The notes under the pieces: generated by a model
What the model was told of the DNA's origin: nothing
Seen by the model: only the letters and a program-made list of their open reading frames with translations
The model's database searches: none
Program-made: the position numbers and the translations under genes
In this document: piece after piece, positions 44,303-55,934 of the stretch
How the letters are laid out: the number at the start of each line of letters is the position of its first letter
How positions within the stretch are numbered: the first letter of the stretch is position 1
Assembly: GCA_036924085.1 (NCBI GenBank)
Contig: JAVGWX010000002.1
Coordinates: 47,446,416 to 47,510,415, forward strand
Source: Ariolimax columbianus
Lineage: Eukaryota; Mollusca; Gastropoda; Stylommatophora; Arionidae
Length of the DNA stretch: 64,000 nucleotides
Direction: 5' to 3'

Positions 44303-44544
44303 AAATATAAGTGGCTCTACCACTGGGTTAATACGTTGATTATTATTGAAAAAATAATTGTCTTTGCGATCTTAACCAGTACTCGACTACTTTATGTACA
44401 ATTTGCTAGCCTCAGAGTTTACTCATTTTCTTACCTATCTTTCTGAATCGAAAGCAACGACTGTTCGATACTTGTCTATCTTCGACACAACCGGTATGGC
44501 CTAGATCTTCGTGGTAACGGGGGACCAAAGAACAGTAACATCAT

Positions 44545-45180
44545 TATTTCAAGAATGGTAATGTTGATTGAATAATTTTCTTTTGAATGGTAGTGTTAGT
44601 AGATATTATTTTCTTCAAGAATGGTAATGTTGATTGAATAATTTTCTTTTGAATGGTAGTGTTAGTAGATATTATTTTCTTCAAGAATGGTAATGTTGAT
44701 TGAATAATTTTCTTTTGAATGGTAGTGTTAGTAGATATTATTTTCTTCAAGAATGGTAATGTTGATTGAATAATTTTCTTTTGAATGGTAGTGTTAGTAG
44801 ATATTATTTTCTTCAAGAATGGTAATGTTGATTGAATAATTTTCTTTTGAATGGTAGTGTTAGTAGATATTATTTTCTTCAAGAATGGTAATGTTGATTG
44901 AATAATTTTCTTTTGAATGGTAGTGTTAGTAGATATTATTTTCTTCAAGAATGGTAATGTTGATTGAATAATTTTCTTTTGAATGGTAGTGTTAGTAGAT
45001 ATTATTTTCTTCAAGAATGGTAATGTTGATTGAATAATTTTCTTTTGAATGGTAGTGTTAGTAGATATTATTTTCTTCAAGAATGGTAATGTTGATTGAA
45101 TAATTTTCTTTTGAATGGTAGTGTTAGTAGATATTATTTTCTTCAAGAATGGTAATGTTGATAAAATCATTTTCTTCAAG
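44545..45180. repeat. 66-bp minisatellite, highly homogeneous
   Basis: About nine units, apparently identical base for base until the right edge. Each unit is itself a diverged dimer of ~33-bp halves ('aagaatggtaatgttgattg...' and 'tgaatggtagtgttagtag...'). It is open on the minus strand for 211 codons as a 22-residue repeat, which I take as an artefact of the period. Confidence 0.97.
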
Positions 45181-46170
45181 AATGTTACAGTTAATTATAT
45201 TATTCTTTTCAAGGAGGGTAATGTGGATTGAACTGTATTGTTCTTCTTCCTCTTCCTCTTCTTCTTGCTCCTCCTCGTCTTCTGGGATCGAGCACGCTAC
45301 GTTACTCCCTCGTCTATTCAAATATCAAATGTGAAGTAAAGTAACTGTGAGAAAAGAAGGCTGCTTACTCGTGCAGTCACCACGCAATGTACAGACTAGG
45401 TTTTTAATTTGGTACCCGATTAAAAACAGTATATGCATTACCGGGAATTTGAATGTATGTCTTCGGGAACAAAGGCCTGTACAAACCGTTGGTCAGGCGT
45501 TCATCTACACACATAAAGTTAAACATATAGATCCGTCGCTCCTGTACATACACATTGTCTTTGTATAGATTTACCGCTCCTTTATACACATAAAGTTAAA
45601 ATGTACATTTACCTCTCCTCTACACACAAATGGTTAACATATACATTCACCGCTCCTCTACACATATGGTTAACATATACATTCACCGCCCCACTGCACA
45701 CACAAGTTTAACATGTAGATTCACGCTTCTTAGCCAGTTCATAACCTTAACACCCCACCCCCCCCCCCCCCCCCAAACCTCATATCTTCCTCTCTCCTAA
45801 CAAACCAAGACAGAAGCCGGTCCTTTGTATCAAGAAAGGAAGTGACGCGAAACAGGGACAGCCGAAATAAATCTCGCGCGTAAATGCACTGCGCATTAGA
45901 CTCGAGCCAAGAAAATTGGGTCATGGGGGTCACAGTTCATTTTTATTCATAATAACTTAGTGAAGAACAAGTTTTTAAGTTGTGCACAGTTTTTCGCTTG
46001 AAAATTTAAAAAAATAATTCGGGGATAGGTGTGGGATGATAAAGCTAGCAGTGTCATACAAAATTTAGTTCAGATTGGTGGACAAGTTTAAAATTGGATA
46101 AGCAACAAACAAACTGACATACTTTCAGCTTTACATGCACTTATTTATAGAATACCAACAAAATAACAAA
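45181..46170. other. Unassigned sequence with minor repeats
   Basis: Contains a CTT/CCT-rich stretch (about 45238-45285), four loose ~46-bp repeats with 'gttaacatatacattcaccg' (about 45580-45730) and a 17-C run at 45758-45774. No gene recognised. Confidence 0.5.
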
Positions 46171-46179
46171 AAAAAAAAG

Positions 46180-46590
46180 GTACCAAGGATTCGCATCTTC
46201 CCTGTGAGACCATACAGTTGCGAGATATGGACAACTATACAAACACTACAGAACATGAAATCCTTCGAGCTAAAATACAACAGGACAATATCATGGATGG
46301 TGAGAAAGAAGAACACAGAAATCATAAAAGAGCTTGACATTGAATACAATTGGCTAGTAAACAGTACTACGTCTAGGAAACTAAAATACTTTGGTGACAT
46401 CAAACGTCACACTGGTCTATAAAAAGCGAGACTGTAGGATTTGGTATCGGTCAAGCGAGGCGGACCAAAGAGGTCAGGAACATAGGACATTAAAGAGGTT
46501 CAGAGGATGACAAAGACTGGAAAGCTGGCCAAGTCTGGTCTTACAGATTAGCTGTTATGAGCTCAACGTTCTGTAAAGGGAATGCTAGAC
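46180..46590 (+). pseudogene. RTE-type LINE 3'-end remnant
   Basis: The frame gives 'RPYSCEIWTTIQTLQNMKSF', 'IIKELDIEYNWLVNST' and 'RKLKYFGDIKRHTGL'. These correspond to 'YGCEAWTITK', 'LSIEENWFINSI' and 'KCKYFGHIKRHNGL' of the element at 48747-52095. Diverged and frameshifted, so older than the 36740 and 55935 copies. Confidence 0.75.
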
Positions 46591-46689
46591 GATGACCATA
46601 CATTTAGATTTGATATTGACACAACAGAGAAAAACAACTCACCCAAGTGATGTGTCATAGTCAACGAGACATAATTAAGACAAGCGCAC

Positions 46690-46960
46690 ACGTTGAAATA
46701 CCTGGACACACACACATAACATCTGATGGGAGATGCAATTATGGAATGAGATAACTGGACACACACACATAACATTTGATGGGAGATGCAATTATGAATG
46801 AGATACCTGGACACACACACACACACATAACATTTGATGGGAGATGCAATTATGAATGAGATACCTGGACACACACACACACACATAGCATTTGATGGGA
46901 GATGCAATTATGAATGAGATACCTGGACATACACACATAAAATCTGGTGGAAGATGCAAT
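46690..46960. repeat. ~55-60-bp tandem repeat with an internal (AC)n
   Basis: Five units of 'acataacatttgatgggaga' plus 'tgcaattatgaatgagatac' joined by (CA)n runs of varying length, so the period varies with the microsatellite. Confidence 0.9.
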
Positions 46961-46964
46961 TATG

Positions 46965-47505
46965 AAATGAGGAACAGAATAGTCCAGACCAAATTGGTCT
47001 TCCAGGGCATGACTGAAATCTTGTGCACCAATACGCTTTCGCTGTAACTAAGAAAGAGAGTTCTTGGATGCAATTTGGAACCAGTACTGATATACAGCAG
47101 TGAATTATGGACAATCAGCAAACAAGTACAGCGATTACTAGACGCAACGGAGATTTAGTTTTACAGAAGAATGTAAAGAATTCCATGGTCTGTAAAGAAG
47201 ACTGACAATGCGGTACTTGAAGAAGTTCAGGCACAAAGACAGATCTTTGCAAAAGTCGGAGGCAGTCATCCTTTTTCGGGCATGCCACGAGAAGTGACTA
47301 GTTGGAACATATTGTGATAACGGGTAAAAATAACAGGGAAGAGCGACAGAGGGAGACAAAGAAAGAGAAAGTATTGGACAGCCTGAATATATGACACGGG
47401 GAACAATCAACAACAGAATTGATAAACGACGCAAGTGATATGAGTGGATGGAGATCCATGATTGCCAACGTCAACCGGCAAAGCACATGATGATGATGAT
47501 AACAG
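46965..47505 (+). pseudogene. LINE 3'-end remnant of a further family
   Basis: Frames read 'LEPVLIYSSELWTISKQVQ', 'RIPWSVKKTDNAVLEEV', 'GRQRKRKYWTA' and 'WRSMIANVNRQST', with a GATGAT tail. This is the post-RT domain of a LINE ('LLYGSE.W.I....Q..LEA.E', 'GRGRQR.K.LDSL', 'WR.MIANV.R'). Many frameshifts. Confidence 0.65.
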
Positions 47506-48659
47506 AACTGCACACTTGTTACACTGAACTCATGACATTTCAACATGTATTGCTGATCTGCCAAATATTCTGTATGAGGAAGTGGACACACTTGGTCTAA
47601 GACTGTACCACCGAAAGAGAAACTGCGACTGTGCAGAGAGCCTTGGGCTGATTGCTGAGGCGTTGGTTTCGATCTATAATGACAGATGATGACGAAGAAA
47701 AACTATAACTGTAGATTTAGATGTGAATAAACATGGCGAGCAAATTGTCAAAAGTAACATTTATTTTCTGCTGTTATTCAGTGATATTTGCATCTAGTTT
47801 TACAGTAACCCTATCAGTTGTTGCTGTTGAATGCTCACAATGAATAAGTTTACTCTTTTGCATTCCACGCAGAGGATAATGCTAACTTGTCTTTCTTTGA
47901 ATTCTTCTTTTTTTCTACATCATCTCTCCATTTCTCCTTTCCTGTCCTCCTCTTCTTCTTCCTTTCTTCCATCTGCGTCTTCTTCTTCTTCACCTTTTTC
48001 TTCTTCTTGTTCTTTTTCTTCTTCTCCTTAATTCAATCTAAAATAATCGAGCTACTCTCATCCTATCCCTATAGAATAATCACAATATTGTTTCTATACC
48101 TTTAATTATAGCCCATAAACCTAAGCAGGCGTGTGGTCTGTATAATTAACACGACACAATATCACACATTGAACATTTGTATGTTAGGCTCTTGATATGT
48201 TTTTCTTTTAATTTCAGAAACATTTTTGTCTGTGTCCATTGTGTTTCCTCCGGGGTAAAACAAAATGAGAACACGCCTGCCTCTTTATACGCACATGTCT
48301 TTTAATGTGCATGCTTTAATTAGCATTTCTCTTACCTAGCATGACGAGCCGGCCAATAACCGATATTTGCAACATATTTATTACCGCGAGAACACAACCT
48401 GTTTCTCACATAAATTGGGACAGTGTTAATATTTCGGCAACAACTAGAAATCGATATTTGTTTTCTTTATTGTTTCTGAAGGAAGCAGCTCTACGTTGTC
48501 TGCAGTCGGCAGCTGTGTGCTAAAATCGTCCAACAACTTTTGTATCGAATTATGTAAACATGTAAAAACGGCATGAAATAGTGCACAGGTGTTTTTCTGA
48601 CAAGATGAGGTAACATATAATTGGGTGATGGACAAGACAATTGAAAGTATAAACCAGAG
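47506..48659. other. Unassigned sequence with a CTT-rich tract
   Basis: A pyrimidine-rich stretch lies at about 47895-48030 (Ser/Phe-rich frames are artefacts). Otherwise nothing recognised. Confidence 0.45.
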
Positions 48660-48746
48660 ATGTATGTATGTAGCTAATTCATAGAACAGTAATGTCTGTC
48701 TGCAGCTAATTCATAGACCAGTGATGTCTGTCTGTAGCTAATTCAT
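48660..48746. repeat. 32-bp minisatellite, left part
   Basis: Units 'gtagctaattcatagaccag' plus 'tgatgtctgtct'. The left target duplication 'agctaattcat' of the RTE element is 48736-48746. The array resumes at 52096. Confidence 0.92.
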
Positions 48747-48751
48747 CATCA

Positions 48752-50323
48752 TCATGTAGCATGTCCTTTGTAGAACGTCGCTCCCATCACAGTCTGTCTG
48801 AAAGAAACTCGTTCTCTTGCCAAAACACCAGCTTCCGCCACTGTCATACTCAGGCACTCCTGGATATTTTGGTGCCATCGTCTTCTTGATCTACCCTTTC
48901 CTCTTTTGACTGGCACCATGCCTTCCATCACCGTTCTCTCAAGACCGTTGTGTCTCTTGATGTGACCAAAGTATTTGCATTTTCTAGCCAAAATGGAATT
49001 GATAAACCAGTTCTCCTCTATGCTCAACTCTTGTTCTTTTCTCTGTCCAGGGTATTCTGAGGATCTTTCTGTAACATTTTGACTCGAAGGATTCGATTCT
49101 TTGTCTAGAAGTTTTGGTAATCGTCCATGCTTCACAGCCATAAGCTGCCACAGGAAAAACACAGGCTCTCAAGACTTTTACTTTTATCGTTTTATTGCTG
49201 CCCTGCCATAATTTCTTCAGGCTGTTCAGTCTCTGCATTGCCATAGCTAGTCTTCTTCTGATTTCTTTCGAGCAGTCACCATTTTTGTCAATTCTGGAGC
49301 CCAGATATTCAAAATGTGTAACCTGATCTATTTCCTCACCACCCACTGTAAATTTATGCTGACATTGTGTTTTATCGGTGGTCATTATCTTTGTTTTGTT
49401 TATGTTTATGAACATATTTTGATCTTTACTATGTCCATTAACGGCTGAAAGTAGCTGATCTAGCCCTTCCGCACTTCTTGATAGTATCACTGTGTCATCT
49501 GCGTATCGTAACTCTGGAATCTCGTACCCCCAAATCGTAAATGGGTCGAAACTTTCAATTTTCTCATCTTCTCGTGCATTTCTCATGATACATTCCGCAT
49601 ATATGTTGTACAGATAAGGTGAGAGGATACATCCCTGTCGGACTCCCTTTTGTCCTGCAAACCAATCTGATGTTTGCCCAGATACTCGGACAGCGGCTTG
49701 TTGATCTTGGTATAATGTTTCAATGAGATGGACAATATGCAAAGGAAACCCCATTTCCTTCATGATTCTCCACAGATGTTGATGTTTTACCGTGTCGAAG
49801 GCCTTAGTGTAATCAATGAAACATGTGTACAGGTCTACATTAAACTCTCTACATTTTTCATAGATATTCCTTAAATTGAATATGTGGTCCCGGGTCCCTC
49901 TGTCTTTCCTAAAACCTGCCTGGACTACGTGAATTTCAGATTCAAACCTTTTCTCTATCCTTATTTATAGGATTCGCAAGAGTATCTTGCTAGCGTGGCT
50001 GATCAGCGCGATAGTTCGGTAGTTCGTGTACAGCTTCAGGTTGTCTTTTTTGGGGAGGGGAATATAAAATTGATTTCTTCCATGATTCTGGCCACTCTGC
50101 ACTGTGTCATATCTGTTTACACAGCTTGTGATACTCGAGCACATGCCTCTCTTCCTGCTTGTATTAGCTCTGCTGGGATATCATCGGACTTTCCCTTTTT
50201 CAGGATTTTAATTGCAGAGCGTACTTCTTCCAATGTTGGTTCAGGTTCTTTCTCATCCTTTGGTAGGATTGTAACTGAGCGCTTTGTGCTATCTCCATAC
50301 ATGGTTCTGCAGTACTTCTCCAT
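48752..50323 (-). pseudogene. RTE reverse transcriptase and C-terminal domain, frameshifted
   Basis: The 50323-50117 frame gives 'EEVRSAIKILKKGKSDDIPA' (RT motif 0/1). The main frame 49763-48984 contains 'KGVRQGCILSPYLYNIYAE' (residues 39-57), catalytic 'YADD' (87-90), 'NINKTKIM' and 'FEYLGSRI'. A frameshift near 49030 moves the reading to the frame ending at 48752, with 'SIEENWFINSILARKCKYFG', 'GRSRRRWHQNIQECLSMT' and a C-terminus 'GATFYKGHAT'. The stretch 49764-50116 should hold the palm motif with the first Asp but is not continuously open. Confidence 0.88.
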
Positions 50324-50461
50324 CTATTCAGTATGTCTTTGGTTTCTGTTAATGTGTTATCCTATTTGTCATTTATGACATGTGGAACCGGATGGAATTC
50401 CCTTGTTAGTGTTCTTATTGCTTTGAATGCATCTATTTCTCTGCCTTGTTGTTGTAGGTTT

Positions 50462-51743
50462 TTAAATATCCTTACATGTTTCTACTATGTATCTTCTTTT
50501 ATCTTTTCTTATTTCTCTTCTAACTTTTCTTGCACAGTTTTTATATGCTGTGTTGGTCCCCTTACTTCCCATTTGTTTTAATTGTTGCCTTTCTGCAATG
50601 ATTTTCTGTGTGTCCTCTGTTATATAGCTCTGTGTCTTGTGCAATATCTTTGGAATCATTTCTTTTGCTGTCGAGATCAAAATATCCCTTGCGTACGATG
50701 TCAACTCCTCAGATGCAAGCAACGCCTCAAATTTGTTTTCTACTTTGATGTTGTATTCGGTAGGTATTGCTGATACATCGAAGCGTATTGGCTGGCAACC
50801 TTTTTTGATCCTACGTAGTCTTGTTTGGAAAACTGCAAACAGTAATTCGTGGTCTGTATCGCAGTCTGCACCTGACAGCGTTTTTGTCGCCAGCACATTT
50901 GATCTCCATCTTTGTTGCACTAGGATGTAGTCTATTTGGTTTCTGCTGTTGCCATCAGGGGAGGTCCACGTTTACAGTCTTCGTTGATGTTGCTTGAAGA
51001 AGGTGTTGGCAATGGAGAGGTTGTTTTCCGTGCAGAATTCAACCAGTCTTTCTCCTCGCTCATTTCTGTGTCCCAAACCAAAAGGTCCTCGAACACTTCT
51101 CTCCTCTTCGCCTCTTTCCTCTCCGACTTTCGCATTGAAATCTCCAATGATGACCAAGATGTCTCTTTTTTTCAACTTTTTCCATCGCATCTTGCAATTG
51201 CAAGGTGTTATAGAAATCATCCATTTCACAATCGTCTGCTGCTGATGTTGGTGCATACACTTGAATTATTGTTAAATTTCTAGTTTTTTTCTTTAGTCTG
51301 ATTACATGTATGCGGTCGTTGACTGGATTGTAACCGAGTAGTGAAGGTACTGTCTTCTTTGACAGAATAAAGCCGACCCCGCTTTTTCCACCCTTGTCCG
51401 TCCCAGAGTATATACATGTTTCTCCCGAGGAGCTGGTTCAGTGCCCTTGACTGGCCCATCTATGCTCAGAGACTCCAAGAATCTCTATCTTGGTTCTCTT
51501 CATTTCTCTTCCGATCATGAACAACTTGCCCTGGTATAGGCTCCTGACGTTCCAGGTACCTATTCTTAGTTTTGTTTGTAGTCCCATTTCAGAGTTGTCC
51601 ACTGAAATGCAGTCAGGCTTTAGGCCGTCATTTCTACTTGTACTGACTCTGAAATTGGCCTCTTCCCCAGTTGGCGTCGATAATCTGCCTGGCCTGAGAG
51701 CCTCACCTTCAGATCTTTGAGTTTCGTTTCTCTCGACTGTCAT
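50462..51743 (-). pseudogene. RTE endonuclease domain, frameshifted
   Basis: The first frame (51743-51438) contains 'LRIGTWNVRSLYQGKLFMI' and 'IEILGVSEHRW', the opening EN motifs (Asn and Glu metal ligands). Other frames supply 'VIIGDFNAKVGEERG' (catalytic D/N) near 51150 and 'SGADCDTDHELLFA' (the final D-H pair) near 50880. The frames do not join, so at least two or three frameshifts or stops separate them. All EN signature residues are nonetheless visible, indicating a recently active ancestor. The segment to 50462 encodes the EN-RT linker. Confidence 0.88.
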
Positions 51744-52095
51744 AAGTTATTTGGCATTTTACATCCAGTAGTTTGCCATTGCTTTCTGGATGTTGTTCTG
51801 GCCGCTTACCAACTATGGTCTCTGGTGCGCCCTTAGCCCGATACCAGGCGTTTCCAGCTCCCGCTTTCAGAGTCGTTGTCAGGGGTGGACTCCCCTTCTT
51901 GTCATTTCACCCACGTAGTTTAGCCGGCCAGCCAAAGCCGTTGCCCGGGTAGTGGCGCTGCGTACACAGGCAGACTCTAGGAGCCATACATGTGCTAGAC
52001 AGAAGCGGGGGAACCAAATAGGATCCTGGCCATCAAGGATGTGGCTGCCTCTCACCGTGAGGTGCTATCCCTTACACACTTCTGCCCTACCCCCC

Positions 52096-52268
52096 AGCTA
52101 ATTCATAGACAAGTGATATCTGTCTGTAGCTAATTCATAGACAAGTGATGTCTTTCTGCAGCTAATTCATATACCAGAGATGTCTGTGTGTAGCTAATTC
52201 ATAGACCAGATATGTCTGTGGGTAGCTAATTCATAGACCAGAGGTGCCTGTCTGTAGCTAATTCTAGT
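52096..52268. repeat. 32-bp minisatellite, right part
   Basis: Five to six units continuing the array at 48660-48746, starting with the right target duplication of the RTE insertion. Confidence 0.92.
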
Positions 52269-53027
52269 GCGATAGCCGTGTTTATGAAGCACGTCCGTTG
52301 CCAAGTTCTGGGTATATGATTAAATAGTTGCACGAAGAATTTTGTTCACCGGCAAAAACTGACACAATGATACAACCGGTCCTGCGATTTGAACCAAGCA
52401 GTGAGAAGATGAGTGGAGAGCAGGCGGGCTGGGGGAAGAGATGGATGTAGTCAGGTTTAGAGGCGGAAGAGATGGACGGAGGGATGGGTGGGTTGATGGG
52501 GAAGAAGTTGATGTGGACGAGTCTGAAGGGGAGAAAAGGTGATCGGGGTATGGGTGCTTGACTTACATAACTATTCCCGGCAACGCCTGGTAATTCAGTT
52601 AGTAGTCTATAACAGTAATACTATCATCATCATGTTCCTGTGACTACGGGTATCCGAGTATAGGTCCAAGACTGCATTTAGTTTACCCTACCCTGCTTTT
52701 ATGAAATAATGGATCCATTTGTTTTGTGTAGCATTGGAACCACTCGGGAATCTAGGAGATTTCGTTAGTTCATACTCAGTTGCGTTACCAGACGACGGAC
52801 ATATTGATCTCCTGCTTAGCGAACAATTCTCACAGTCCAGGATAAGCAGCTTCTACCACCAAGAACTCCATCCAGAACTTGGAGGGCTGTAGCAACAAGT
52901 GCAATGTGCACCTCGCTAATCCATTTATACGCAAATGTTCAAGCTCGGTTTTACAGCGGAGATGATGTTCGTCTGGTGCATTGTTTTAATAATCCAATAA
53001 TGTGAATCACGAATTATAAAACGAGTC
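52269..53027. other. Unassigned sequence
   Basis: No gene or repeat recognised. A purine-rich stretch lies at about 52410-52545. Confidence 0.4.
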
Positions 53028-53436
53028 ATTTTGTTGTTACTCAGTCGGTGACCAAGCATTTTGTTGTTACTCAGTCGGTGACAAAGCATTTTGTTGTTAC
53101 TCAGTCGGTGACCAAGCATTTTGTTGTTACTCAGTCGGTGACAAAGCATTTTGTTGTTACTCAGTCGGTGACCAAGCATTTTATTGTTACTCAGTCGGTG
53201 ACCCAGCATTTTGTTGTTACTCAGTCGGTGACCAAGCATTAAGTTGTTACTCAGTCGGTGACCCAGCATTTTGTTGTTACTCAGTCGGTGACCAAGCATT
53301 AAGTTGTTACTCAGTCGGTGACCAAGCATTTTGTTGTTACTCAGTCTGTGACCAAGAATTTTGTTGTTACTCAGTCGGTGACCAAGCATTTTGTTGTTAC
53401 TCAGTCGGTGACCAAGCATTTTGTTGTCACTGTGTA
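53028..53436. repeat. 30-bp minisatellite, about fourteen units
   Basis: Units 'ttgttgttactcagtcggtg' plus 'accaagcatt', with variants 'acaaagcatt', 'acccagcatt' and 'aagttg'. The variants occur in an irregular but partly alternating order. Open on both strands as a ten-residue repeat (artefact of the period). Confidence 0.97.
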
Positions 53437-53759
53437 GAGTGACGAGGATTAGGTTACATAAAGTGAGTCACATAGTTACTACACGGCTTATCTGCACTTC
53501 GTTGAATTTCTTCACTTTAACATCACGAGAACTGGACGGAAATCCCATTGAATGATACTCGTGTTACGGCCATCGCAATTCTATGTTTTAATGATATCGA
53601 ATTTTAATAATAATGAAATCACGTCTCAGTCGGTTTTACGTGGATATCATTATTTGTTTCTGTCACTGATTACATTTCCTATCCAATTTTAATGCCACTG
53701 ATGTTTAACTATATGTCTGAACTGATAGTTATTCAAATTGGAGAAAGAAATATGTACTA
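53437..53759. other. Unassigned sequence
   Basis: No gene or repeat recognised. Confidence 0.4.
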
Positions 53760-54195
53760 TCGTCAACAGCTGTCTTATAATCAAGGTACTGTGTGCTGGG
53801 AGACACTGACGTCAAACAACAATGTTTACTATCCCCAACATCTTTCATGTGATTAAGAAACTGCGTAATGTAAGAAACTGAGATCAAACAGCAATGTCTA
53901 CTGTCTCCAACAGCTTTATCGTGGTTTATGTACTGTATTCTGTGAGAAACTGAGGTCAAACAGCAATGTTTACTATTTCCAACAGCTTTATCGTGGTTTA
54001 TGTACTGTATTCTGTGAGAAACCTAGGTCAAACAGCAATGTTTACTGTCCCCAACAGCTTTATCGTGGTTTATGTACTGTATTCTGTGAGAAACTGAGGT
54101 CAAACAGCAATGTTTACTATTTCCAACTGCTTTATCGTGGTTTATGTACTGTATTCTGTGAGAAACTGAGGTCAAACAGCAATGTCTATTGTCCA
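53760..54195. repeat. 72-bp minisatellite, about six units
   Basis: Units contain 'gagaaactgaggtcaaacag', 'caatgtttactatttccaac' and 'agctttatcgtggtttatgt'. Units become more diverged toward the left. Confidence 0.92.
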
Positions 54196-55084
54196 ACACT
54201 GCGATCTCCAACAATCTTTCACGTGGTTATGGGCTAAGTGGTATGGAAATCCAGGATCAGTCAGAATACCTACTATCTTCAGCAGTTGTCCATATGAATA
54301 CTGACTGAGTGATGTAGCACTAAGAACGTACAGTGATCTCCCGTATATCGAAAATGCGTTCACAATGTAATCAATCTACTAGGTAATGCTTTGAATAGCA
54401 GATGACAAGAAATACAATTGACATGTGCTAGAAACTATAAGATTTGTTTTTTAAGATGATATACACCTACTGTATCCTAATCAAACAGATCTGTAGGAAA
54501 AGATGGACTGCATAAGTGGGGGCAAGGATGACAGAACTGTGTACACATTTGAACAGAACAATTATAATTCGAGTAAATAAAAACAAAAAAGTCAGTATAC
54601 GGATCGATAACCAGATAAGTGAACAAGTTCAGTGATTTATTGCTAACGGAAATAATATTAGCAGAGTTTTACAATAAAACAAAACAAGAAGTTTGTGCCA
54701 GAATTAACAAAGATTTGCGTTAAACTATTTTTACACTAACAACGTACTTACATGAAAAAAATCGAAAATTCAACACTAATTAAATAACGTAGACAAGGTA
54801 ACATAACATGTAACTAAGAGTATCACACCAAGACTACAGACCTTCCCCATCAGCTGACTCTGTCTCATACTTCGAACAACTTGACCAAGTGTAATAACTG
54901 ACATATAATAAAGGCACAGGATACAATATCATGAAACAAACTAAAGACAGGTAACATAAAGGGTTAAGACTACCATTATAGACAACTTAACAATGTAGCT
55001 AAGCTTTCGTTGGTTGAGAAACGACAAACAAAAATCAAGAGTGACGAGAGAACGATCACCAGGCGAATAAAAACATACAATAAG
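54196..55084. other. Unassigned AT-rich sequence
   Basis: No gene or repeat recognised. Confidence 0.4.
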
Positions 55085-55585
55085 GAACAACTAGAGACTC
55101 ACAGGTGAAGGCCATACAAAAACATACAGTAAGGAACAACTAGAGACTCACAGGTAAAGGTCATACAAAAACATACAATGAGAAACAACTAGAGACTCAC
55201 AGTTAAAGGTCATACAAAAACATGTAATAAGGAACAACTAGAGACTCACAGGTCAAGGTCATACAAAGACATACAGAAAGGAACAACTAGAGACTCACAT
55301 GTGAAGGTCATACAAAAACATGTAATAAGGAACAACTAGAGACTCACAGGTGAAGGCCATACAAAAACATGCAATAAGGAACAACTAGAGACTCACAGGT
55401 GAAGGTCATACAAAAACATGCGATAAGGAACAACTAGAGACTCACAGGTGAAGGCCATACAAAAACATACAATAAGGAACAACTAGAGACAGGTGAAGGT
55501 CATACAAAAACATACAATAAGGAACAACCAGAGACAGGTGGAGGTTATACAAAAACATGCAATAAGGAACAACCAGAGACCACTA
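55085..55585. repeat. 49-bp minisatellite, about ten units
   Basis: Units 'agactcacaggtgaaggtca' plus 'tacaaaaacatacaataagg' plus 'aacaactag'. The last two to three units lack 'ctca' and are 45 bp. Confidence 0.95.
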
Positions 55586-55934
55586 CATGCTGTTGGTCAG
55601 GCTGCTTGAACAAAGCAAGTTTCCAGGTGTATGGTGTTGACCTCAAGTGGGATCTTGGTCAATATGTTGCAGCTAACTCTGATTACAACAACTTGGCATT
55701 ATTTCCCTTTTTCTCGTCATCTTCTTGTTCCTTTTCTATTTCAGCCGGTAGTTTCTGTAACAATTTGTTTTACTCAAGGCGGATGCTAGACACATCTACA
55801 ACTCTATTTAGTAGCAGTTTACAACACACATGGATATAAAGTAGGCCTATGTTGTACTACTCAATAAGCGACTCCGGGATCTTGTTTACATGATTTAATG
55901 TCAAGAAATTTGATATTTGATCTGTATATTTGCA
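55586..55934. other. Unassigned sequence
   Basis: No gene recognised. A 77-codon frame at 55606-55839 has no identifiable domain. The right end carries the left target duplication of the adjacent RTE fragment. Confidence 0.4.

Larger units (their letters stand above)
48747..52095 (-). mobile_element. Full-length RTE-type LINE inserted in a 32-bp minisatellite
   Basis: 3349 bp, the size expected for an RTE/BovB-clade LINE. The left boundary is the 3' tail (CATCATCATG, i.e. ATG repeats on the sense strand). The right boundary is a G-run on the sense strand (CCCCCC at 52090-52095). The 11-bp target-site duplication 'agctaattcat' is at 48736-48746 and 52096-52106, inside the array. It codes for an apurinic-type endonuclease and RT, both broken by frameshifts. 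Truncated relatives with the same tail are at 36740-37083 and 55935-56119, and an older one at 46180-46590. Confidence 0.95.

Noticed and set aside
44544..45179. 211-codon minus-strand repeat protein
   Set aside because: The 66-bp array gives the open frame; composition (Lys/Ile/Thr) and lack of flanking coding sequence suggest an artefact.
52925..53419. 164-codon ORF with ten-residue repeats
   Set aside because: A product of the 30-bp array; the opposite strand is open too.
53028..53436. CRISPR-like regular 30-bp repeat
   Set aside because: Units are directly adjacent with no unique spacers and the context is eukaryotic.
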